Source: Paraburkholderia adhaesiva
Lineage (GTDB): Bacteria; Pseudomonadota; Gammaproteobacteria; Burkholderiales; Burkholderiaceae
NCBI RefSeq assembly: GCF_021390575.1
Contig: NZ_JAJEJQ010000001.1
Location: 868,001 to 932,000, forward strand
DNA: 64,000 nt
Direction of reading: 5' to 3'
Shown here: one piece after another, positions 51,981-60,384 of the stretch
Position numbering within the stretch: the stretch's first letter is position 1
How the letters are laid out: each line of letters opens with the position of its first letter
Made by a program: the position numbers and the translations under genes
The notes under the pieces: model-generated
What the model was told of the DNA's origin: nothing
What the model saw: the letters and a program-made list of their open reading frames with translations, nothing else
The model's database searches: none

Positions 51981-53636
51981 TCATGCACTGCCGTAGGCCC
52001 GGACGAACATCGCGTAGTTGTCGGCATTGGTGATGGCTGCCTGGTCGTTCGTCGCTGCGAGACGGTGGTCATCCTCCATACCGTACGAATGATCCTCCGT
52101 GCCGCCGATGTTCGTGAAGTGACTTAGCTCGTGGACAAGCGTCGTTTCAAGGGTATTCGGACCTTCCACCTTGGTAAGCGCCAGCGGCGTCAGATCGATC
52201 TTATGGGGGGAGTTGGGGAACACGTGGGCCAGTTCATGACTGTCCGCCCCTCGGGTGGCGATCAACATGTTCGCGTCGTGTGCGAGAGCATGCTGGATGT
52301 TGCTCAATACCTGCGTCACGTGCTGTACGTTTTGGGGTGTCGGTGTCCCGAACCAACGTTGAAAGTTGCTGTCCGGACCATGACCGAGAAGATGGTCGAG
52401 CGCTGCATCGACCATTTGTTTTGCGTGGTGATACGCGTTGCGAAGCGTGTGTTGCTGCTCCGTATTGAAGCCTTTCGTGAGCGGGTCGCGGGCTGATGCG
52501 TGCGGCGATTTCTCAGCGAGGAAAGTGTCCAGCGCACCGGCTCGGACGGCTGGGCCTGTCCCTGTCCCATTGAGTGCCCCGGATTCGCCGACGAGTTGGC
52601 CCGAATCGCCATCTCCGGGTTCGCCGACTGGACCGGCTTCGTTACCACCGCCGTCGTATGCTCCGCCGGGTGCTCCGCCACCACCGCCACCGTATGCTCC
52701 GCCGGGTGCGCCACCACCACCATCGTATGCTCCGCCCGGTGCGCCACCACCACCACCATCGTATGCTCCGCCCGGTGCGCCGCCTCCACCACCACCGTCA
52801 GCTCCGCCGGGTGCGCCGCCACCACCGCCACCGTATGCTCCGCCGGGTGCGCCGACGTCACCGCCGCCACCGTCTGCTCCGCCGAGTGCGCTACCACCAC
52901 CGTCACCGTCACCATCTGCCCCGCCCGGTGCGCCGCCACTGCCGCCGTCATCCGAGTCGGACCCGCCATCTGCATCTGCAGGAGTATCGTTTGTCCCGTC
53001 GTCTGGTGGCCCACTCATACCCGGTGCGCCGATACCCGCAGGTAGCAGGCCGTCCCAGGGGTGTTTGCGGTGTGGCTTTCCGTCGTCGTAGTCGATGAAG
53101 CGCAGATGGTGACCTTGCTCGTTCCAGATGTCGCGTATGCGGTCGCCTGCCTTGTCCTGGATGTCGCGTATGTAGTTGCCAGCCTTGTCCCAGATCTCGC
53201 GCGTATGGCTGCCAGTCTTGTCCCACGCCTCGCGCGTATGGTTGCCGGCCTTGTCCCAGACCTCGCGTATGTGGTTGCCCGCCTTGTCCCGAATGTCGCG
53301 AATGTGATTGCCAGCCTTGTCCCACGTGTCCCGAATATGGTCGCCATTTTTGTCCTGTGATTCGCGGACGATGTTGCCATCCTTGTCCCGTGTGCCACGT
53401 ATTGGGCTACCCGCGTAATCGCGCACATTGCCTGCGGGATAATTCGCTGTATCTCCGCGTGGGGCGTGCGATTTGCCGAACACTGCGGTATCGAATGCGC
53501 TATTACCGCTTCCAGGTCCGTATTCAGTTGGTGAATGGATTTTGGGCTCGCGAGCGATACTGGCGGATTGCATTGCGCATTCCACGTTTTCCGAATGCCA
53601 CGCGCAATAAGTGCTGGAGAGGGAATCGACGTCCAT
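51981..53636 (-). CDS. Modular M35-like aspzincin metallopeptidase with 11-residue repeats
   Basis: A 551-aa protein in three parts. Residues about 80–189 are ten copies of an 11-residue repeat, consensus RDIWDKAGNHI. Residues about 231–331 are a Gly/Ala/Pro linker built on GGGAPGGAYDG. Residues about 385–551 are a metallopeptidase: HELSH (502–506) and GTEDHSYG (512–519) give the His/His/Asp zinc set of deuterolysin-type (M35, aspzincin) enzymes, and NADNYAMF (537–544) is the family's final motif. Close relatives are secreted toxins or lysine-specific endopeptidases. No signal peptide is visible, so secretion by type VI or another route is conceivable, or the protein acts inside. GGAG lies 6 bp before the ATG. 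No immunity gene is recognisable. The gene stands alone in a gene-poor region. Confidence 0.85.
   Translation of the reverse strand: MDVDSLSSTYCAWHSENVECAMQSASIAREPKIHSPTEYGPGSGNSAFDTAVFGKSHAPRGDTANYPAGNVRDYAGSPIRGTRDKDGNIVRESQDKNGDHIRDTWDKAGNHIRDIRDKAGNHIREVWDKAGNHTREAWDKTGSHTREIWDKAGNYIRDIQDKAGDRIRDIWNEQGHHLRFIDYDDGKPHRKHPWDGLLPAGIGAPGMSGPPDDGTNDTPADADGGSDSDDGGSGGAPGGADGDGDGGGSALGGADGGGGDVGAPGGAYGGGGGGAPGGADGGGGGGAPGGAYDGGGGGAPGGAYDGGGGAPGGAYGGGGGGAPGGAYDGGGNEAGPVGEPGDGDSGQLVGESGALNGTGTGPAVRAGALDTFLAEKSPHASARDPLTKGFNTEQQHTLRNAYHHAKQMVDAALDHLLGHGPDSNFQRWFGTPTPQNVQHVTQVLSNIQHALAHDANMLIATRGADSHELAHVFPNSPHKIDLTPLALTKVEGPNTLETTLVHELSHFTNIGGTEDHSYGMEDDHRLAATNDQAAITNADNYAMFVRAYGSA
52644..52946 (-). 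repeat. Glycine-rich linker repeats in the metallopeptidase gene
   Basis: Imperfect tandem repeats (units of about 30–39 bp) encode GGAPGGAYDGGGG-type blocks, residues about 231–331. Copy-number change by slippage is expected. Confidence 0.8.
53070..53399 (-). repeat. 33-bp tandem repeats, ten units, in the metallopeptidase gene
   Basis: Ten in-frame 33-bp units encode an 11-residue repeat, R-[DE]-x-[WQR]-D-K-x-G-[ND]-x-[IT] (residues 80–189). The outer units are more diverged than the inner ones, a sign of expansion from the centre. The repeat recalls YD/RHS-like DxxGN motifs but is shorter. Confidence 0.85.
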
Positions 53637-54238
53637 GAGCGCTCCAATAGAATGAATCGGTAAAACGATTTAATCATCGGAGAATCGCGAGGTGTAACAC
53701 GCTGGTATGTGATCGCCCACAGGGCCCGCAGGCATTCTCGCCTGATGCAGCGATGTGCTGTTCGCTCTGTATGTGGTGAAGTTCCGGCGTCACCGATTGC
53801 GCATATATGCCGCCCATCATCGCGTAGTGGTTTCATTGCGGCGCATGCGAATTTCAATCGATGCCTTTGCAGGGCATTTTCTGCATGCGAATGCGCGTGG
53901 AGCAGCAGAAAACGGCAACTGGCTGACACCATCTGGTTTTCCACGCGATCGCATCAAATTTCGCTTGCGACTGCCGCCACGGGAAAGTTGTGGCAAATGC
54001 GGTGGTTTTTTGGACGTGGACCCTGTATTCAACGTGAACGTGCAGGAAACTGAGTCGGCAGCAATTTCGTCAGGCCGATGGGGCTGGTCCGTAAAAGGCG
54101 TGTCTGACCAGGACAGGCCCGTAGTTGCCAGGCGGTAATGTCTTTTCTAATGCGTGCGCCATTCGTCCGTCGTTTTCCTGGCGCTGGACTGGCGTCCCCG
54201 CAAACCGACCAACCGCCCCGACCAGCGAAGCGTGAACA
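53637..54238. other. Gene-poor, lower-GC region upstream of the metallopeptidase
   Basis: These 602 bases have visibly lower GC than the flanks and no supported gene. A 127-codon open frame on the plus strand (53755–54138) and others on the minus strand lack ribosome sites and family resemblance. GCATGCGAAT occurs twice, about 40 bp apart (near 53844 and 53883). It may be the remains of transferred DNA. Confidence 0.5.
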
Positions 54239-54850
54239 ATGATTAACGTGATTGAATCGCCACGGTTGCTGCTTCAGCCTTTTTCTCCCGCTGACGCCGA
54301 TGAAGCGTATCCGTGCATTACGCCTTCGCTCACGCGTTACATGATGAGCGAGCCACCGGCACGCCAGAGTGAATTCGCCGGGAGTTGGCGGGCGTGGATG
54401 CAGGCCTTCGCCGACGGCACCGAGTGGGTCTTTACGGTGAGAGAGAAGCTACACAACCGTTTCCTTGGACTGGCCGGACTGGGTCGTATACAGACACCGA
54501 ATCCGGAACTCGGAATATGGATTCGCGAAAGTCGCCAGGGCAACGGATTCGGATGGGAAGCGGTAACCTGCCTTTACCTGTGGGCAGGCGCGAATTTCGA
54601 CTACTCGTGCTTCATCTATCCCGTTGCTGAAGATAACCACGCCAGCCGTCGCATCGCTGAATCACTCGGTGGTGTCGTGACGAACAGCGGTGCGACGCCA
54701 AAGTATCGATACGTTGTGTACAGCATTCCACGCTATCGCCCGGTGTCGGAAAATTCATTCGCAAAAGCCACGAACGCAATCTCCGATGCTGATTGGCACG
54801 TTTCGTTCGGGCAGTCGTTCATTGAGTCAATACGACGATCGACGCGATGA
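54239..54850 (+). CDS. GNAT-family N-acetyltransferase (RimJ/RimL type)
   Basis: A 203-aa acetyltransferase. SPRLLLQPFSPADADEAYP is the RimJ/RimL-type opening, and ELGIWIRESRQGNGFGWEAV contains the acetyl-CoA loop (RQGNGFG for the usual Q/RxxGxG/A). DNHASRRIAESLGG is the conserved final motif (NxxSxxxxExLG). The substrate, a protein N-terminus or a small amine, is unknown. About 40 C-terminal residues extend beyond the usual domain and look unstructured. The ribosome site is poor. It lies in the lower-GC part near the metallopeptidase. Confidence 0.85.
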   Translation: MINVIESPRLLLQPFSPADADEAYPCITPSLTRYMMSEPPARQSEFAGSWRAWMQAFADGTEWVFTVREKLHNRFLGLAGLGRIQTPNPELGIWIRESRQGNGFGWEAVTCLYLWAGANFDYSCFIYPVAEDNHASRRIAESLGGVVTNSGATPKYRYVVYSIPRYRPVSENSFAKATNAISDADWHVSFGQSFIESIRRSTR

Positions 54851-55130
54851 ATGATCGATGATCTGCCATGCGTGCCACCGTTGCGGTAGTGAGACTCCGC
54901 GCGCTGTCAACATTACCGGAATCGATTTCGGCGCCGACGTCCCCGCTGCATCCGCAAGGAAATCGCCGCCCTGAATCTGGCACTCCTCGACGCTTCGTGA
55001 TTAACGCGCCCGGGCTCGACGCGACACCGAAACGCCGGTTAAGACGGCATGGGACGCTGATTCCCGCCACAACCTGCTCGACATGCGAGCCACAGCCTGG
55101 TGCAATCGCCTTGTGAGGCGCGCGGCGCGC

Positions 55131-55313
55131 TCAGAACTCGACGATGACGAAGTCGCCCTTGCCGACGTCGCACAGCGGGCAGCGCCAGTCTTCGGGGATA
55201 TCGGCAAAGCGCGTGCCCGCCGCGATGCCCTCGTCGGGCAGTCCATCTTGTTCGTTGTAGACCCAGCCGCAGATCACGCAGACCCAGCTCTTGTATTCGA
55301 TGACTTCGCTCAC
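55131..55313 (-). CDS. Rubredoxin
   Basis: A 60-aa rubredoxin, a small iron electron carrier. The two metal-binding knuckles are VCVICGWVYNEQDG (Cys12, Cys15) and WRCPLCDVGKGDF (Cys45, Cys48). It starts at GTG with AAGG about 7 bp upstream. Rubredoxins of this type pass electrons to alkane hydroxylases or help handle oxidative stress, but no partner gene is beside it. Confidence 0.94.
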   Translation of the reverse strand: MSEVIEYKSWVCVICGWVYNEQDGLPDEGIAAGTRFADIPEDWRCPLCDVGKGDFVIVEF

Positions 55314-55594
55314 TGCGCACCTTCTATGTGTTTGATGGCTTGCCTGCGATGCACCCCCTATTAATCGTCAAATCATTGCCGGTGTGCGGGTGGCAGGCGA
55401 CGCGCGATGATACCGGAAATGGTGGTGCGAGCCACCCGCTGGGAGCGCCGCGCCGGGGGCGGCATTGGGTGTCGCGTGCAACGAGCACCGGCGGCGCCGG
55501 CGTCGGTCGACGCGTGTATGCTAGCCCGCAGGCGTTTCGTGAGCACGGAGGCATCGTGCGGAGCCGGTTGGACCACTTACTCCCGAGGAGAACC

Positions 55595-55999
55595 ATGATG
55601 GTCAAGAACACCTGGCTGGCGGGCGCGGCATTCGCGGCCCTCCTTTTCGTGAGTGGCGTTGCGCGCGCCGAAGGCGTCTCCATCGTCGAGCCGAAGGACG
55701 GCGCGACGGTGACCAACCCGGTGCACGTGCAATTTGCCGTCGAAGGCATGACGGTCGCCCCGGCGGGCACGACGACGCCCGGAACCGGCCACCATCATCT
55801 GCTGATCGACGGCGCGCCGCTGCCCCAGGGGCAGGTCGTGCCGGTGGGCGACAAGTCGCTGCACTACGGCAAGGGGCAGACCGAAACCGATCTCACGCTG
55901 CCGCCCGGCGATCACACACTCACGGCGCAGTTCGCCGACGGCGCGCACCGCTCGTACGGGCCCGCGTGGAGCCAGACGATCACGGTCCACGTGAAGTAA
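55595..55999 (+). CDS. Secreted DUF4399-like protein
   Basis: A 134-aa protein with a signal peptide (MMVKNTWLAGAAFAALLFVSGVARA). The mature part is a short beta-domain: VSIVEPKDGATVTNPVHVQFAVEGM, then TGHHHLLIDG, then LHYGKGQTETDLTLPPGDHTLTAQFADG, and ends SQTITVHVK. These are hallmarks of DUF4399 proteins. The His-rich HHHLLID may bind metal; function is not known. CGAGGAG lies before the ATGATG start. It is a periplasmic or surface protein by prediction. Confidence 0.88.
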   Translation: MMVKNTWLAGAAFAALLFVSGVARAEGVSIVEPKDGATVTNPVHVQFAVEGMTVAPAGTTTPGTGHHHLLIDGAPLPQGQVVPVGDKSLHYGKGQTETDLTLPPGDHTLTAQFADGAHRSYGPAWSQTITVHVK

Positions 56000-56116
56000 C
56001 GCTGCCGCCTGCGTGACCCGCCGCGGTATCGGTGCGCGCAGGCGCTGCCCGATCGTGGCCGCGCCGGACCGGTACAATGCGCGCTTCAGGTCCAACGCAG
56101 GCATCGTTTCCCAGTC

Positions 56117-58045
56117 ATGTCGCTTTACACCATTACCGGCGCGCAACTCGCGTTCGGTCACGTCGCGCTGCTCGATCACGCGGACTTCTCGCTCGAAGCG
56201 GGTGAGCGCGTCGGGTTGATCGGCCGCAACGGCGCGGGCAAGTCCTCGCTGCTCAAGATCGTCGCCGAACTTGCCAAGCCCGACGACGGTCTCGTCACGC
56301 GCCAGCAGAATCTTTCGACCGTTTATGTGCCGCAGGAGCCTGAATTCGACACCGACGCGTCGGTGTTCGACACGGTGGCCTCGGGGCTCGAACGCGTGCG
56401 CGCGCTGCTCGACGAATACGACACCGTCGCGCACAAGCTCGCGGACACGCCTGAAGGCGTGGAGCACGATGCACTGCTCGCGCGCATGAACGCGCTGCAG
56501 TCCGCGCTCGACGCCGCCGACGCCTGGAACTGGCGCACGCGCGTGGTGACGACGCTCGCGCAGATCGGCCTCGACGGCGATGCACGCGTGGGCGCGCTCT
56601 CGGGCGGCATGCAAAAGCGCGTGGCGCTTGCGCGTGCGCTCGTCGTGCAGCCCGACGTGCTGCTGCTGGACGAACCGACGAACCACCTCGATTTCGACGG
56701 CATCCGCTGGCTGGAGGACCTGCTCGTCGCGCAGCGCGCGAGCCTCCTCTTCATCACCCACGACCGCGCGTTCCTCGACCGGGTGGCCACGCGCATCGTC
56801 GAACTCGATCGCGGGCGGCTGCTCTCGTATCCGGGCAACTTTTCGCAGTATCAGGAGCGCAAGGCGCAGCAGCTCGAAGTGGAGCGCGTCGAGAACGACA
56901 AGTTCGACAAGCTGCTCGCTCAGGAAGAAGTGTGGATCCGCAAGGGCGTCGAGGCGCGGCGCACGCGCAGCGTCGGGCGCATCGCGCGGCTCGTGCAGAT
57001 GCGTAACGAACGCGCCGAGCGCCGCAACGTGCAGGGCAACGTGAAGCTCGACGTCGCGCAGGGCGAGAAGTCGGGCAAGATCGTCGCGGAACTCAGCGAC
57101 GTCGTGAAACGCTACGGAGACCGAACGATCGTCGATCGTTTTTCGACGATCGTGATGCGCGGCGACAAGATCGGTTTCGTTGGCCCGAACGGTGCGGGCA
57201 AGACCACGCTGCTCAAGCTCATTCTCGGCGAATTGAAACCCGACGAGGGCACGGTGCGCGTCGGCACGAATCAGCAGGTCGCGTACTTCGACCAGATGCG
57301 TGCGCAGCTCGACCTCGAAAAGACCCTCGCCGACACGATCAGCCCCGGCAGCGACTGGGTCGAGATCAATGGCGCGAAGAAGCATGTGATGAGCTATCTC
57401 GGCGATTTCCTGTTCGCGCCTGAACGCGCGCGCTCGCCGGTGAAGTCGCTCTCGGGCGGCGAGCGCAACCGTCTGTTGCTCGCGCGTCTTTTCGCGCGGC
57501 CCGCGAACGTGCTCGTGCTCGACGAGCCGACCAACGACCTCGATATTCCGACGCTCGAACTGCTGGAAGAACTGCTCGCCGATTACGACGGCACCGTGCT
57601 GCTCGTGAGCCACGACCGCGCGTTTCTCGACAACGTGGTGACCTCGGTGATCGCGGCCGAGGGCGAGGGGCAGTGGCGTGAGTACGTCGGCGGCTTCACC
57701 GACTGGCAGACGCAGAGCGCGCGTTCGCAGGCGATTGCCGAGGCGCGCGCGAGCGCGCCGTCCGCGCCGGCGGCCGCTGCGGCGAAGGACAGCGCGGCGG
57801 GACGCAACGCCCAGCGCACCGTGAAGCTCTCATTCAAGGAGCAGCGCGAACTGGAGGCGCTGCCCGCGCGGATGGAGGCGCTGGAGGCAGAACAGAAGGC
57901 GATCGGCGCGCAGATCGAGGACGGTTCGATCTTCGCGAAGGACGCGCAGGAAGGCGCGCGGCTCACCGAGCGCTATGCGCAGATCGAAGAGGAGCTGCTC
58001 GTCGCGCTGGAGCGGTGGGAGGAACTGGAGAGCAAGCGCAAGTGA
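56117..58045 (+). CDS. uup: ABC-F ATPase, Uup type
   Basis: A 642-aa protein with two ABC domains and no membrane part. Domain 1 (about 1–240): Walker A GRNGAGKSS, signature LSGGMQKRVALARAL, Walker B VLLLDEPTNHLD. Domain 2 (about 310–525): GPNGAGKTT, LSGGERNRLLLARLF, VLVLDEPTNDLD. The linker (about 240–300) is charged and helical, and a C-terminal coiled-coil domain follows (about 570–642), as in Uup, which binds DNA and ribosomes and affects transposon excision. The opening matches Uup rather than EttA. A TACAAT -10-like hexamer lies at 56073–56078. The gene ends at a strong terminator. Confidence 0.93.
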   Translation: MSLYTITGAQLAFGHVALLDHADFSLEAGERVGLIGRNGAGKSSLLKIVAELAKPDDGLVTRQQNLSTVYVPQEPEFDTDASVFDTVASGLERVRALLDEYDTVAHKLADTPEGVEHDALLARMNALQSALDAADAWNWRTRVVTTLAQIGLDGDARVGALSGGMQKRVALARALVVQPDVLLLDEPTNHLDFDGIRWLEDLLVAQRASLLFITHDRAFLDRVATRIVELDRGRLLSYPGNFSQYQERKAQQLEVERVENDKFDKLLAQEEVWIRKGVEARRTRSVGRIARLVQMRNERAERRNVQGNVKLDVAQGEKSGKIVAELSDVVKRYGDRTIVDRFSTIVMRGDKIGFVGPNGAGKTTLLKLILGELKPDEGTVRVGTNQQVAYFDQMRAQLDLEKTLADTISPGSDWVEINGAKKHVMSYLGDFLFAPERARSPVKSLSGGERNRLLLARLFARPANVLVLDEPTNDLDIPTLELLEELLADYDGTVLLVSHDRAFLDNVVTSVIAAEGEGQWREYVGGFTDWQTQSARSQAIAEARASAPSAPAAAAAKDSAAGRNAQRTVKLSFKEQRELEALPARMEALEAEQKAIGAQIEDGSIFAKDAQEGARLTERYAQIEEELLVALERWEELESKRK

Positions 58046-58047
58046 GC

Positions 58048-58076
58048 AAAGCGGCCTTTGGAGGCCGCTTTTTTCT
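58048..58076 (+). terminator. Rho-independent terminator of uup
   Basis: AAAGCGGCC pairs with GGCCGCTTT around TTTGGA and is followed by T's. Confidence 0.88.
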
Positions 58077-58120
58077 TGTGGGCCGGGCCTCTCCCGTTCG
58101 GCCATTCGACGCGAAGCAAA

Positions 58121-58148
58121 TTGCCGGGCCACACCAAATCAGTACAAT
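58121..58148 (+). promoter_or_regulatory. Candidate sigma-70 promoter of parE
   Basis: TTGCCG at 58121–58126 and TACAAT at 58143–58148, 16 bases apart. Both are close to consensus; the start would give a leader of about 155 nt that contains the DnaA-box cluster. Confidence 0.5.
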
Positions 58149-58252
58149 ACCTGGCGAATCGGCCCGCGATGCAAGTGCCTGCAGTTGCCTGTGCGATGGG
58201 CAGACCAGTTCACCCCGTTGTTTCGTTTTGCTTTTTTTGAAAATTCAACGCG

Positions 58253-58288
58253 TTGTCCACGCGGTTGTCCACAGGACCTGTGGACAAC
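58253..58288. promoter_or_regulatory. DnaA-box-like cluster with a perfect inverted pair upstream of parE
   Basis: TTGTCCACG (58253–58261), TTGTCCACA (58265–58273) and its complement TGTGGACAA (58279–58287). The last two form a perfect palindrome with 12-bp arms GTTGTCCACAGG around a single A. The core matches DnaA boxes (TTWTNCACA, here with TTGT). It ends 24 bp before the parE ATG and could be a DnaA target, an mRNA hairpin near the start, or both. Confidence 0.6.
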
Positions 58289-58312
58289 CTTGCGGAAAAC
58301 CGACGGACCACC

Positions 58313-60298
58313 ATGTCTACGAAGAAGTCAAACGCCGCATATAGCGAAGCGTCGATCAAGGTGCTCAAGGGCCTCGAGCCCGTCCGGCAGAGGCCGGGCA
58401 TGTACACGCGCACCGAGAATCCGCTGCACATCATCCAGGAAGTCATCGACAACGCTTCGGACGAAGCGCTCGGCGGCTACTGCAAGCACATCACCGTGAC
58501 GCTGCACGCGGACCAGTCCGTCTCAGTCGAGGACGACGGCCGCGGCATCCCGTTCGGCCTGCATCCCGAAGAGAAGGTCCCTGTCGTCGAAATCGTCTTC
58601 ACGCGGCTGCATGCGGGCGGCAAGTTCGACAAGGCCGCCGGCGGCGCCTATACGTTCTCGGGCGGCCTGCACGGCGTCGGCGTGTCGGTGACCAATGCGC
58701 TGTCGAAGCACCTCGATGTCACCGTCTGGCGTGACGGCAAGGTCGCTGAAATCGGTTTTGCCGATGGCGAGGTCGTCAATCAGCTCACCACGCGCAACGC
58801 CGCGCGCGACGAAAAGAAGAGCGGCACGCGCGTCACGGCCGTTCCCGACCCGAAGTATTTCGATTCGGCCAACGTGTCCGTCGGCGAGTTGCAGCGTCTG
58901 TTGCGCTCGAAGGCCGTGCTGTTGCCCGGCGTCGAAGTGACGCTCGTCAACGAGAAGACGGGTGAGCGTCAAAGCTGGAAGTACGAAGACGGCCTGCGCG
59001 GCTATCTGCTCGAAGGCATGAACGGCAGCGATCTCCTGATCCCGCTCTTCGAAGGCGAGCGTTACGCCGACAATGCGCGCACGGGCGACGACACCTTCGC
59101 GGACGGCGAGGGCGCTGCCTGGGTCGTCGCGTGGAGCGAGGAAGGGCCGCTCACGCGTGAGTCGTATGTGAACCTCATCCCGACGCCCGCGGGCGGCACG
59201 CACGAATCCGGCCTGCGCGACGGTCTGTTCCAGGCCGTGAAGAGCTTCGTCGAATTGCACAACCTGCAGCCGAAGGGCGTGAAGCTGCTGCCCGAGGACG
59301 TGTTTGCACGCGTCTCGTTCGTGCTGTCCGCGAAAGTGCTCGACCCGCAGTTCCAGGGGCAGATCAAGGAGCGCCTGAACAGCCGCGACGCGGTCAAGCT
59401 CATCTCGTCGTTCTCGCGTCCCGGGCTCGAACTGTGGCTCAATCAGCACGTCGAGCACGGCAAGAAGCTCGCCGATCTCGTCATCAAGCAGGCCCAGGCG
59501 CGCACGCGCGCGGGTCAGAAGGTCGAGAAGCGCAAGAGCTCGGGCGTGGCCGTGCTGCCGGGCAAGCTGACCGACTGCGAATCGACGGATATCTCGCGCA
59601 ACGAGCTTTTCCTCGTCGAGGGCGACTCGGCGGGCGGTTCCGCGAAAATGGGCCGCGACAAAGAGTATCAGGCGATCCTGCCTTTGCGCGGCAAGGTCCT
59701 CAACACGTGGGAAACCGAGCGCGACCGCCTGTTTGCGAACAACGAGGTGCACGACATTTCGGTGGCGATCGGCGTCGATCCGCACAGTCCGGACGAGATC
59801 GTCGACCTCTCGAACCTGCGCTACGGCAAGATCTGCATCTTGTCTGACGCGGACGTCGATGGTTCGCACATTCAGGTTTTGCTGCTCACGCTCTTCTTCA
59901 AGCACTTCCCGCAACTGATCGAGCGCGGCCATGTGTGCGTGGCTCGCCCGCCGCTGTTCCGCGTCGATGCGCCCGCGCGCGGCAAGAAGCCCGCACAGAA
60001 GCTCTACGCGCTCGACGATGGCGAACTCGACGCGATCCTCGACAAGCTGCGCAAGGATGGCGTGCGCGATACGCAATGGGCGATCAGCCGCTTCAAGGGC
60101 CTGGGCGAAATGAGCGCCGAGCAGCTCTGGGATACGACCATGAACCCGGACACGCGGCGTCTTTCGCCGGTCGCACTCGGCGAGCTCGACTACGAGGCCA
60201 CCGTCGCACGCATGACGATGCTGATGGGCAAGGGCGAAGCGGCGTCGCGCCGCTCGTGGCTCGAAGAGAAGGGCAACGAGGTCGAAGCGGATATCTGA
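58313..60298 (+). CDS. parE: DNA topoisomerase IV subunit B
   Basis: A 661-aa type II topoisomerase subunit, partner of ParC in decatenating sister chromosomes. The N-terminal GHKL ATPase has VIDNASDEALGG, DDGRGIPFG and GGLHGVGVSVTNALS. The TOPRIM domain has EGDSAGGSAK and, further on, SDADVDGSHIQVLLLTLFF. The end PDTRRLSPVALG… is ParE/GyrB-like; the length without the GyrB insert points to ParE. The start at MSTKKSNAAYSE was chosen; the in-frame ORF upstream would overlap the DnaA-box palindrome. parC follows 86 bp later. Confidence 0.96.
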   Translation: MSTKKSNAAYSEASIKVLKGLEPVRQRPGMYTRTENPLHIIQEVIDNASDEALGGYCKHITVTLHADQSVSVEDDGRGIPFGLHPEEKVPVVEIVFTRLHAGGKFDKAAGGAYTFSGGLHGVGVSVTNALSKHLDVTVWRDGKVAEIGFADGEVVNQLTTRNAARDEKKSGTRVTAVPDPKYFDSANVSVGELQRLLRSKAVLLPGVEVTLVNEKTGERQSWKYEDGLRGYLLEGMNGSDLLIPLFEGERYADNARTGDDTFADGEGAAWVVAWSEEGPLTRESYVNLIPTPAGGTHESGLRDGLFQAVKSFVELHNLQPKGVKLLPEDVFARVSFVLSAKVLDPQFQGQIKERLNSRDAVKLISSFSRPGLELWLNQHVEHGKKLADLVIKQAQARTRAGQKVEKRKSSGVAVLPGKLTDCESTDISRNELFLVEGDSAGGSAKMGRDKEYQAILPLRGKVLNTWETERDRLFANNEVHDISVAIGVDPHSPDEIVDLSNLRYGKICILSDADVDGSHIQVLLLTLFFKHFPQLIERGHVCVARPPLFRVDAPARGKKPAQKLYALDDGELDAILDKLRKDGVRDTQWAISRFKGLGEMSAEQLWDTTMNPDTRRLSPVALGELDYEATVARMTMLMGKGEAASRRSWLEEKGNEVEADI

Positions 60299-60384
60299 CG
60301 CGCGAACCTGCGCTTATGTGCGCTGCTTGTATGCGCTTTATGCGCTTGTTTGCAGGTCTGGACAGGAACACGGACTGATTGAAT

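Noticed and set aside
53070..53399. Possible CRISPR-like array of 33-bp repeats
   Set aside because: Units are directly adjacent with no unique spacers and encode an in-frame protein repeat.
53015..53944. 309-codon minus-strand frame across the 33-bp repeats
   Set aside because: The repeats are in frame in the metallopeptidase ORF, which has a ribosome site and a real C-terminal domain; this frame only mirrors the repeats.
53755..54138. 127-codon plus-strand ORF upstream of the acetyltransferase gene
   Set aside because: No start signal, no family pattern; composition suggests non-coding or decayed DNA.
55577..57613. 678-codon open frame on the minus strand opposite uup
   Set aside because: Same shadow effect; the translated protein has no domain pattern and no ribosome site.
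60316..60378. 20-codon ORF between parE and parC, with repeated TGCGCTT words
   Set aside because: No ribosome site before its ATG and the Met/Cys/Arg-rich peptide looks like a by-product of the short repeats; too weak to call a leader peptide.
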